Positions 1 to 6,175 of a DNA stretch of 12,815 nucleotides are shown here, in pieces. The position numbers and the translations under genes are program-made. Below the pieces are notes generated by a model. The model worked only from the letters and a program-made list of their open reading frames with translations. It made no database searches and had not been told where the DNA came from. The DNA is from JBICHM01 sp043101835. GTDB lineage: Bacteria > Planctomycetota > Phycisphaerae > Phycisphaerales > UBA1924. How positions within the stretch are numbered: the stretch's first letter is position 1; each line of letters begins with the position of its first letter. The DNA lies in the NCBI GenBank assembly GCA_043101835.1, contig JBICHM010000348.1, positions 1 through 12,815 on the forward strand. Reading direction: 5' to 3'.

Positions 1-2026
1 CCCAGGTCCCGCCCGGCGCGCCGTAGAGCAGCTTCTTGCCGTCATGGCTCACGCTGGCGCTGAAGATGCCGCTCATGAACGGCTCGGCCTTCCGGTCCTC
101 CATGCTGAAGCGGTGCAGCGTCAGGCCGCGCGCATCGAGCGAGTACGACGCTTCCGCCACGAACACCACGCCCTCCGGCCCGGCGACCGTGAACTGGTGC
201 CCGCGCGCCGGCATCGGCAGCGCGACGATCCGCTGCTGGATGCCGTCGATGTCGATCGACGGGGCCTCGTCCTCCGCGTCCTCGTCTTCCGCATCAGCCG
301 GCGCATCGCCATCGCCCTCCGCGCCGTCCGCGTCTTCATCAGCGGCGTCATCCGCCGCGCCGCCGTCCTCGCCCGCCTCATCGTCGGGCTTCTTGACCTC
401 CTCCTCATCGCTCTTCGGTGTGAAGGGGTAGGGGGTGTCCTTCTGCAGCAGCACCGCGTACACCGCGCTCGTCACCGTCTTGTCGTACGACGACATGTCC
501 AGCCACCCCGTCGTGAGCGCGGTGTTCGTGGACGCCGTGAAGTACAGGTACTTGCCGTTGCGGTCGAACGCGGGGCTGCCGGCGTCCGCCATGCCGTCGG
601 TCACCTGCGTGATCGCGCCGGTGTCCGTGTTGTAGAGCATGATCGCGCGCATCTTGCTGTCGAGGCGCTTCGCGTACGCGATCCAGTCGCCATCCGGCGA
701 CCACACCGGGCTCAGCGTCCGCTGCGGGAAGGCGTAGGTGTCGCCGTCCACCTTCGTGAACGAGCCCTCCTCGACGTCGTACACCCACAGCGTGCGGCTC
801 TCGTCGGTGAACATGATCTCGTCGCCCTCGGGCGACCACTGCGGGTTGTAGAAGAAGGTCGGATTCGGGATGTCGATCGCCTCCGGCGACGACAGCCCGT
901 CCTGGTCGGCGAGCATCAGCTTGTACTCGCCCGACGCGTCGCTGAACCACGCGATCCTGTCCCCGTTCGGCGACCACGCCGGCGCACGCTCCGCCGAGCC
1001 GCTCGAGTTCGACAGGTTCCGCCAGTCGCCGTGCTCCGTCGGAATCGTGAAGATCTCGCCCCGCGCCTCCACGACCACCCGCTTGCCCGTCGGCGAGAGC
1101 GCCGCATTCGAGATGTTCCCCGACACATCCTTCCACTGCGGACGCTTCCACGGGAAATCGCCGACCACCTCGACGTCGAGGCGCGTGTCGCGACCCGCGC
1201 TCGGATCATTCATGCGGATGTATCCCGCGTGCTCGTACACCAGCACGCCGCCGCCCACCTCGAGGTTCTTCGCGTCGTACTCGCTGTGGCGCGTCACCTG
1301 GCGCAACGCCTCGCTGGCCGGGTCGTACTCGTAGATGTTCACCGTGAAGTCACGGTCGCTCAGGAAGTACACCTTCCCGTTGAGGAACACCGGATCGGTG
1401 TCGTGGCTGCCCTCCCACGGCAGCTTCGTGATCTCGAGCGAATCCATGTCGAGCAGCCAGATCGGCTTCGCCTGCCCGCCCCGGTAGTTGCGCCACTCGA
1501 TGTCCGACGGCTGTGTCTGCTGGTACACGAACCGCTCGCCGCTGCCATCGAACCGCCCATTGAAGACGCGCGGGATCGGCAGCGCCTCCGGCATTGCGTC
1601 ATCGACGCCGATCGTCCAGAACCGGCCGAACGGCACCGGCGCCGTGTCGCGACCGCTCGCGAACAGCACCTTGCCATCCGGCGTCCATCCGCGCGCCGCG
1701 TCGCCGCCGGGGTGGTAGGTCAGCCGCTTCGGCGAACCGCCGTCCACCGGCACGACATACACATCCACATTCCCGTCGTATTCGCCCGTGAACGCGACCA
1801 TCGTCCCGTCCGGCGACAGGTGCGGCCAGGTCTCGTCGCCCTCGAAAGTCGTCAGCCGGCGCGCATCGCCGCCGCTTCTGTCAGCGATCCAGATGTCGTT
1901 CGCGTACGCGAACACCACATGGTTCGTGCTCACGCTCGGATGGCGCAGCAGGCGCGTCTCGGCCTGCGCGCTCGCGCAGCAGACCGCGATCGCCATCGCG
2001 GCGCACGACAGGGAAGCAACTCGCAT
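1..2026 (-). CDS. Tricorn-like protease, N-terminal two thirds (3' end outside window)
   Basis: Exported homologue of tricorn protease (peptidase family S41B), which trims peptides. About 675 codons are visible; homologues are usually about 1,050-1,100 residues, so the PDZ and catalytic Ser domains lie beyond the left edge. Residues 1-22 form a Sec signal peptide with likely cleavage after AQA (20-22). The body is a TolB/PD40-type beta-propeller with repeated W/xSPDG motifs, for example HLSPDGTMVAFTGEYDG, AWSPNGDRIAWFSD, QWSPEGDEIMFTDE and VWSPDGDWIAYAK. A strongly acidic linker (about residues 535-590) is followed by the IDIDGIQQRIVALPMPARG stretch that in this family opens the second propeller. 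I chose the ATG at 2026 because GGAG sits 9 nt upstream; an in-frame ATG at 2035 directly abuts the same GGAG and is too close. It is divergent from the GGT-like gene. The family call is firm; activity cannot be judged without the C-terminus. Confidence 0.9.
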   Translation of the reverse strand, partial: MRVASLSCAAMAIAVCCASAQAETRLLRHPSVSTNHVVFAYANDIWIADRSGGDARRLTTFEGDETWPHLSPDGTMVAFTGEYDGNVDVYVVPVDGGSPKRLTYHPGGDAARGWTPDGKVLFASGRDTAPVPFGRFWTIGVDDAMPEALPIPRVFNGRFDGSGERFVYQQTQPSDIEWRNYRGGQAKPIWLLDMDSLEITKLPWEGSHDTDPVFLNGKVYFLSDRDFTVNIYEYDPASEALRQVTRHSEYDAKNLEVGGGVLVYEHAGYIRMNDPSAGRDTRLDVEVVGDFPWKRPQWKDVSGNISNAALSPTGKRVVVEARGEIFTIPTEHGDWRNLSNSSGSAERAPAWSPNGDRIAWFSDASGEYKLMLADQDGLSSPEAIDIPNPTFFYNPQWSPEGDEIMFTDESRTLWVYDVEEGSFTKVDGDTYAFPQRTLSPVWSPDGDWIAYAKRLDSKMRAIMLYNTDTGAITQVTDGMADAGSPAFDRNGKYLYFTASTNTALTTGWLDMSSYDKTVTSAVYAVLLQKDTPYPFTPKSDEEEVKKPDDEAGEDGGAADDAADEDADGAEGDGDAPADAEDEDAEDEAPSIDIDGIQQRIVALPMPARGHQFTVAGPEGVVFVAEASYSLDARGLTLHRFSMEDRKAEPFMSGIFSASVSHDGKKLLYGAPGGTW

Positions 2027-2235
2027 CGGTCTCATCTCCAGGCGGATCTCGAGGGCCTCGCTCGCGAGCCCGACGCCCGGGCCCGACCCCGCGCGGGCAG
2101 GGCCACAGCCCCGCCCGCCACTTCGTTTGTTCCGCCCAGCGTACCGGAGGTTGCGGACGCGGCGCCGAGCTCCGCCGTGGTAGACTCGAACTCCGAATCC
2201 GGACACGAGGTGGGAACAACACGAGGAGGCGATCC
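2027..2235. promoter_or_regulatory. Divergent intergenic region between tricorn-like and GGT-like genes
   Basis: This 209-bp region must hold the promoters of both divergent genes. It contains a 10-bp perfect palindrome, GCTCGCGAGC (2060-2069), and on the plus strand a TAGACT hexamer (2181-2186) that could serve as a -10 element for the GGT-like gene, about 50 bp before its start codon. I see no convincing -35 partner at normal spacing and no clear promoter for the minus-strand gene. The promoter assignment is therefore weak; only the divergent arrangement is directly seen. Confidence 0.35.
2223..2229 (+). promoter_or_regulatory. Strong ribosome binding site of the GGT-like gene
   Basis: GAGGAGG lies 6 nt before the ATG at 2236. 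It is one of the strongest Shine-Dalgarno sequences in the window and fixes the start, so that the Tat signal peptide falls correctly at the N-terminus. Confidence 0.8.
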
Positions 2236-3963
2236 ATGCGCACACCGAGCACGAACGATCCGGCCGGGATGTCGCGGCGCGGCTTCGTCGCCAGTCTCGC
2301 CGGCGCCGCCGGCGCACTCGGCGCCATGCAGCTCGGTCCCGGACGCGCACACGGCGCACCGCCCGACACGCCCTTCGGCGACGACCTCCCGTACCCCTCC
2401 CGGCGCCAACCCGTCTTGGCGCAGAACTGCGTCGCCACCAGCCAACCCCTCGCGGCGCAGGCCGGCCTCGAGATGCTTCGCAAGGGAGGCAACGCCGTCG
2501 ACGCCGCCGTCGCCACAGCCGCGGCGCTCACCGTTGTCGAGCCCACCAGCAACGGCATCGGCGGCGACAACTTCGCGCTCATCTGGATGAACGGCCGGCT
2601 TCACGGCCTCAACGCCTCCGGACGCGCGCCCCGCGCCCTCAAGCGCAGCGACTACGACAGCCTCGACCGCGTCCCCCTCTACGGCTGGGAAGCCGTCACC
2701 ACCCCCGGCGCCGTCTCCGGATGGGCCGCCGCCATCGAGAAGTTCGGCGCGCTCCCGCTCGCCACCGTCCTCGAGCCCGCCATCCGCTACGCGCGAGAGG
2801 GCTACCTCGTCTCACCCGAAGTCGCACGCTACTGGGGCTACGCCGAACGTCGCTACAACGGTGACCCGAAGTTCGATGGCTGGCGCAACACTTTCCTCGT
2901 GAACGACCACGCGCCCGGCACAGGCGAACTGATGCGCCTGCCCGACCACGCGCGCACGCTGCAGCGCATCGCCGAATCGAATGGACGCGACTTCTACGAA
3001 GGCGAAACCGCCGCCGCCATCGACCGCGCCGCGCGCAGCGCCGGCGCATCACTCCGGCTCGCCGACCTCCAGAGCCACGCCGCGCGCTGGGTCGAGCCCG
3101 TCAACACCGAGTACCGCGCCTACAACCTCCACGAGATTCCCCCCAACGGCCAGGGCATCACCGCCTGCATCGCGCTGGGTATCCTCCGCCACTTCGATCT
3201 CGCAAGCCTCCCGCCCGACTCCGTCGAGAGCCTCCACCTCCAGATCGAAGCGATGAAGCTCGCCTTCCGCGACGCCCACGCCCACATCGCCGACCCCGAG
3301 CACATGCGCGTCACCGCCGCCGACCTGCTCGACCCCGACTACCTTGAATCGCGCGCACAGCTCATCGAGCGCACCCGCGCGCAGGACTTCCAGCACGGGC
3401 AGCCCAAGGACGGCGGCACCGTCCTCCTCACCGCCGCCGATGCCGACGGCAATATGGTCTCCTGGATCCAGTCCAACTACACCGGCTTCGGCTCCGGCAT
3501 CGTCATCCCCGGCACGGGCGTCGCGATGCACAACAGAGGCGGCTGCTTCGTCGTCGAAGACGGCCACCCCAATGACATCGGCCCCGGCAAGCTGCCGTAC
3601 CACACCATCATCCCCGCCTTCGTCACGAAGGACGGCGCGCTCGTCATGGCCTACGGCGTCATGGGCGGGTATATGCAGCCCCAGGGCCACGCGCAGGTCA
3701 TGAGCCGCGTCATCGACCACGGCCAGAACCCCCAGGCCGCGCTCGACGCGCCGCGCTGGCAGGTGCACGATGCGCTGCGCGTCACCATCGAACCCGGCTT
3801 CAAGCCCGAGGTCTACGAAGGCCTCAGGGACCTCGGCCACGACCTCGACGCGCAGGACACATGGTCCGCCTCCTTCGGGCGCGGCCAGTGCATCTGGCGC
3901 CTCGACGACGGCTACCTCGCCGCGAGCGACCTCCGCGCCGACGGGCAAGCCGTCGGCTTCTAG
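2236..3963 (+). CDS. Gamma-glutamyltransferase-family Ntn-hydrolase, Tat-exported
   Basis: A 575-residue member of the GGT family, whose proenzymes cleave themselves into large and small subunits and hydrolyse or transfer acyl groups from amides. A twin-arginine signal is visible (S13-R-R-G-F-V, then an Ala/Gly-rich hydrophobic stretch to about residue 40), so it is exported folded. Family landmarks are GGNAVDAAVATAAALTVVEP (84-103), NGIGGDNF (106-113), the autoprocessing/catalytic threonine in DGGT (T395), DADGNMVSWIQSN (402-414), GFGSGIV (417-423) and MGGYMQPQGH (476-485). The predicted subunits are 1-394 and 395-575. Residues that bind the glutamate of glutathione in E. coli GGT are replaced: the Arg of DFREMAP is S128 of SGRAP, the Asp of NQMDDF is C437, and the Ser-Ser pair is P454-Y455. 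It therefore resembles YwrD-type GGT-like proteins, and glutathione is doubtful as substrate. The next small gene starts 11 nt downstream. Confidence 0.92.
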   Translation: MRTPSTNDPAGMSRRGFVASLAGAAGALGAMQLGPGRAHGAPPDTPFGDDLPYPSRRQPVLAQNCVATSQPLAAQAGLEMLRKGGNAVDAAVATAAALTVVEPTSNGIGGDNFALIWMNGRLHGLNASGRAPRALKRSDYDSLDRVPLYGWEAVTTPGAVSGWAAAIEKFGALPLATVLEPAIRYAREGYLVSPEVARYWGYAERRYNGDPKFDGWRNTFLVNDHAPGTGELMRLPDHARTLQRIAESNGRDFYEGETAAAIDRAARSAGASLRLADLQSHAARWVEPVNTEYRAYNLHEIPPNGQGITACIALGILRHFDLASLPPDSVESLHLQIEAMKLAFRDAHAHIADPEHMRVTAADLLDPDYLESRAQLIERTRAQDFQHGQPKDGGTVLLTAADADGNMVSWIQSNYTGFGSGIVIPGTGVAMHNRGGCFVVEDGHPNDIGPGKLPYHTIIPAFVTKDGALVMAYGVMGGYMQPQGHAQVMSRVIDHGQNPQAALDAPRWQVHDALRVTIEPGFKPEVYEGLRDLGHDLDAQDTWSASFGRGQCIWRLDDGYLAASDLRADGQAVGF

Positions 3964-3974
3964 CGACACCCGAC

Positions 3975-4454
3975 ATGCGCCTCGAAGGCACCAGACCGAA
4001 CTGCTGCTCCTCGCGCCGCCTGCTCACACTCGACGGGCGACCGTGGGGCGAAGTCGTCGGCCGCGCCTTCGGTGAGTCCTGCGAGGTGCGCATCACCGGC
4101 CGGGGACGCTACCACCTCGTCAAGAAGGGCTCCTGGAAGAGCCGCTTCGACCTCCAGGAGGGCGAGACCGGCGAAGTCCTCGCCAGCGTCGAATCCGGCG
4201 CCTTCGAGAAAGGCTGGCGCATTCTCCTGCCCGGCGGCGTCGGATGCGTCCTCCAACCCGATGGCGTCTTCAAGCAGGGCTTCACCGCCTTCGACGAGAC
4301 CGGCGCACGCATCGCCAAAGTCTCCGTCCGCGGCGCCTGCAGCGACGACATCATCGCCACCGCCGACGGCGCCATCGACCCCCTCGACCTCCTCGTCCTC
4401 CTCCTCGTCTACAACATCGTCGCCACCCGCCGCGCCGCGGCTGCTGCGTCCTGA
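3975..4454 (+). CDS. Small protein of unknown function, possibly Tubby/LURP-one-like
   Basis: A 159-residue protein that I do not recognise with certainty. It is made of alternating short beta-like segments separated by turns (YHLVKKGSWKSRFDLQEG, TGEVLASVESG, GWRILLPGG, FTAFDETGARIAKVSV) and ends in a hydrophobic helix, DPLDLLVLLLVYNIVATRR, before an Ala-rich tail. A beta-rich barrel with one C-terminal hydrophobic helix is the pattern of Tubby C-like, LURP-one and scramblase folds, so that is a candidate fold and not an assignment. There is no signal peptide; Cys10 and Cys11 form a CC pair. The ATG at 3975 lies 11 nt after the GGT-like stop with no obvious Shine-Dalgarno, which suggests translational coupling. 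The frame stays open upstream inside the GGT-like gene, but starting there would be an unlikely overlap. Codon use matches its neighbours, supporting a real gene. Confidence 0.65.
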   Translation: MRLEGTRPNCCSSRRLLTLDGRPWGEVVGRAFGESCEVRITGRGRYHLVKKGSWKSRFDLQEGETGEVLASVESGAFEKGWRILLPGGVGCVLQPDGVFKQGFTAFDETGARIAKVSVRGACSDDIIATADGAIDPLDLLVLLLVYNIVATRRAAAAAS

Positions 4455-4680
4455 GCCGACCGCCGCGCGTCCCCGCCCCGGCCCGCCTACTATCCGAGCA
4501 CTTGCCGGTGGCCTCAGCGCCGCTCTCGCCCTCCCCCTCTGGGATTTCCTCACGAGGATTGCCGGGCCTGACCGTTCTGGGAATCTGCTGGCGGCGTCGA
4601 TCCGGCTCCGTTGCCCCGACGCTCCGACCCCGAACGGCCGCACCCCTGCACAACCAGCAGGCAGCAGCCGCCCACACGCT

Positions 4681-4711
4681 CGATCGGTGTGCGCACGCCG
4701 CGCCCCGATCG
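4681..4711 (+). repeat. Inverted repeat (7-bp stem) in helicase leader
   Basis: CGATCGG (4681-4687) pairs perfectly with CCGATCG (4705-4711). The 17-nt loop contains its own palindrome, GTGCGCAC (4689-4696). It could form an RNA hairpin in the 5' leader or be an operator; the sequence alone cannot decide between these. Confidence 0.4.
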
Positions 4712-4727
4712 ACGGAGACTGTCCGTC
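4711..4727 (+). promoter_or_regulatory. Stem-loop covering the Shine-Dalgarno of the helicase gene
   Basis: GACGGA (4711-4716) and TCCGTC (4722-4727) form a perfect 6-bp stem around the 5-nt loop GACTG. The only good Shine-Dalgarno match before the gene, GGAG (4714-4717), lies inside the 5' arm and loop edge. The stem ends directly at an in-frame TTG (4728), 10 nt after GGAG. Folding would hide the ribosome site. A role in translational control is an inference from position only. Confidence 0.4.
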
Positions 4728-4742
4728 TTGACGACCGCGACC

Positions 4743-6071
4743 ATGCCCCAGACCCCCTCGACCAAGCCGCACGCGACCACGCCCAACCCCTTCGCCGCCT
4801 TCGGCCTGTGCCGCCCCCTCGTGGCCGCCATCCGCGAAGAGGGCTACACCGCGCCCACCCCCATCCAGGCGCGAACCATCCCCACCGCGATGGAAGGCAG
4901 CGACATTCTCGGCTGCGACCAGACCGGCGCCGGCAAGACCGCCGCCTTCGCCCTGCCCATCCTCCACCGCCTCCACACCGAGCCGGCCGACAAGTCCCGG
5001 CGCGGCGCCCCGACCCCACGCGCCCTGATTCTCGCGCCCACGCGCGAGCTCGCCGCGCAGATCGCCGACGCCTTCGAGACCTACGGACGACACACCAACC
5101 TCCGCGTCGGCGTCGTCTTCGGCGGCGTCAGCCAGCGCCCCCAGGAGCGCGCCCTGCAGCGCGGCGTCGACATCCTCGTCGCCTGCCCCGGCCGCCTCAT
5201 CGACCTCATGGAGCAGCGCATCGTCGACCTCCGCGCCGTCCACACCTTCGTCCTCGACGAAGCCGACCGCATGCTCGACATGGGCTTCATCCACCCCATC
5301 AAGCGCATCGCGAGCGCCATCACGAAGAACCGTCAAACGCTCCTCTTCTCGGCCACGATGCCGAAGACGATCATCGGCCTCGCCGATTCGCTCCTGCGCA
5401 ACCCCGTGAAGGTGTCGGTCAATCCCGTTTCGAGCGCCGCGCCGAAGATCGCCCAGAGCGTCTACATGGTGCACAAGCGCAGCAAGCAGGCGCTCCTCGA
5501 GCGTCTTCTTGAGGACCGCGCCGTCGAGCGCGCCATCGTCTTCAGCCGCACCAAGCACGGCGCCGACAAGATCGTCCGCAAGCTCAAGAGCGCCGGCATC
5601 GACGGCGTCGCCATCCACGGCAACAAGAACCAGAACCAGCGCACCCGCGCCCTCGACGCCTTCCGCTCCGGGCGCACCCGCGTGCTCGTCGCAACCGATG
5701 TCGCCGCGCGAGGCATCGATGTCGACGACATCACCCATGTCTTCAACTTCGACCTGCCCAACGAGCCCGAGGCCTATGTCCACCGCATCGGCCGCACCGC
5801 CCGCGCCGGCGCCAGCGGCGTCGCCATCGCCTTCTGCGACCGCGAGGAACGCGACTTCCTCCAGGCCATCGAACGCCTGACGAAGCAGCGCATCGCCGTC
5901 ACCGAAACCCCCACCGACCTCCCCGAACCCAAGCCCCTCCCCGCCCACGCCCAACCCGCCCCCACCCCGGCCCAGCGCCAACGCCCCGCCGGCGGACGCC
6001 GCACGAGCCCGGGCGCAGCAGGGGGGCGCCAGGCGGCGCGCAGAGGCGGAAGGCGGCGCGGGGGGCGCTAA
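4743..6071 (+). CDS. rhlE: DEAD-box ATP-dependent RNA helicase, RhlE-type
   Basis: A 442-residue cytoplasmic RNA helicase that unwinds structured RNA, typically in ribosome assembly or RNA decay. All core motifs are present: F19/F-x-L with Q motif GYTAPTPIQ (34-42), motif I QTGAGKT (60-66), Ia PTRELA (99-104), Ib CPGRL (usually TPGRL), II DEAD (172-175), III SAT (203-205), IV IVFSRTK, V ATDVAARGID (317-326) and VI HRIGRTARAG (347-356). A Pro-rich linker leads to a very basic Gly/Arg tail ending GGRRRGGR, as in RhlE-like proteins, where such tails bind RNA. The start is uncertain: ATG 4743 is given, but an in-frame TTG at 4728 has GGAG 10 nt upstream. An extension upstream to a TTG at 4611 reads as low-complexity leader sequence and is rejected. 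The gene symbol is by subfamily resemblance. It is followed by 104 bp and then the compositionally different nuclease-helicase gene. Confidence 0.93.
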   Translation: MPQTPSTKPHATTPNPFAAFGLCRPLVAAIREEGYTAPTPIQARTIPTAMEGSDILGCDQTGAGKTAAFALPILHRLHTEPADKSRRGAPTPRALILAPTRELAAQIADAFETYGRHTNLRVGVVFGGVSQRPQERALQRGVDILVACPGRLIDLMEQRIVDLRAVHTFVLDEADRMLDMGFIHPIKRIASAITKNRQTLLFSATMPKTIIGLADSLLRNPVKVSVNPVSSAAPKIAQSVYMVHKRSKQALLERLLEDRAVERAIVFSRTKHGADKIVRKLKSAGIDGVAIHGNKNQNQRTRALDAFRSGRTRVLVATDVAARGIDVDDITHVFNFDLPNEPEAYVHRIGRTARAGASGVAIAFCDREERDFLQAIERLTKQRIAVTETPTDLPEPKPLPAHAQPAPTPAQRQRPAGGRRTSPGAAGGRQAARRGGRRRGGR

Positions 6072-6096
6072 GAGATCGGGATGGCTGACATCGCGG

Positions 6097-6109
6097 CGTC
6101 AGTCTGACG
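6097..6109. repeat. Short palindrome upstream of the nuclease-helicase gene
   Basis: CGTCAG T CTGACG is a 13-bp near-perfect palindrome, 26 bp after the helicase stop and 67 bp before the next ATG. As RNA it could only form a 5-bp stem with loop GTC and has no T tract, so it is a poor terminator. As DNA it has operator-like symmetry. Its function is not shown. Confidence 0.25.
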
Positions 6110-6175
6110 ACCCGCGACGCTCAGTTACTCGATAGCGGCCTGGTATTTGTTTCCATTCGTCGCCATGATTCGCTG

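Larger units (their letters stand above)
4455..4742 (+). promoter_or_regulatory. Leader region of the DEAD-box helicase gene
   Basis: A 288-bp stretch with no convincing gene. It contains a TACTAT hexamer (4488-4493) that matches TATAAT at four of six positions and could be a -10 element, though no TTGACA-like -35 is visible. If used, it gives a leader of about 240 nt. The last 62 nt before the ATG contain two perfect inverted repeats annotated separately. No rho-independent terminator with a T tract is seen after the upstream small gene. Confidence 0.35.

Noticed and set aside
44..2590. Plus-strand open frame of 848 codons
   Set aside because: It is antisense to the tricorn-like gene and runs into the GGT-like gene. 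The product is Arg/His/Val-rich without domains, a typical high-GC shadow frame. The opposite strand carries a signal peptide and propeller repeats.
3861..3974. N-terminal extension of the small protein into the GGT-like gene
   Set aside because: The extension is Arg/Pro-rich read-through of a GGT-like shadow frame; the ATG at 3975 gives a normal gene boundary.
3960..5981. Minus-strand open frame of 673 codons
   Set aside because: It lies opposite the small protein gene and the DEAD-box helicase gene. Its Gly/Ala/Asp-rich product has no motif, whereas the plus strand has the full helicase motif set.
6001..6068. GC-rich AGGCGGCGCG repeats at the helicase 3' end
   Set aside because: They encode the basic Gly/Arg tail common in RhlE-like helicases, so no separate DNA element is needed to explain them.
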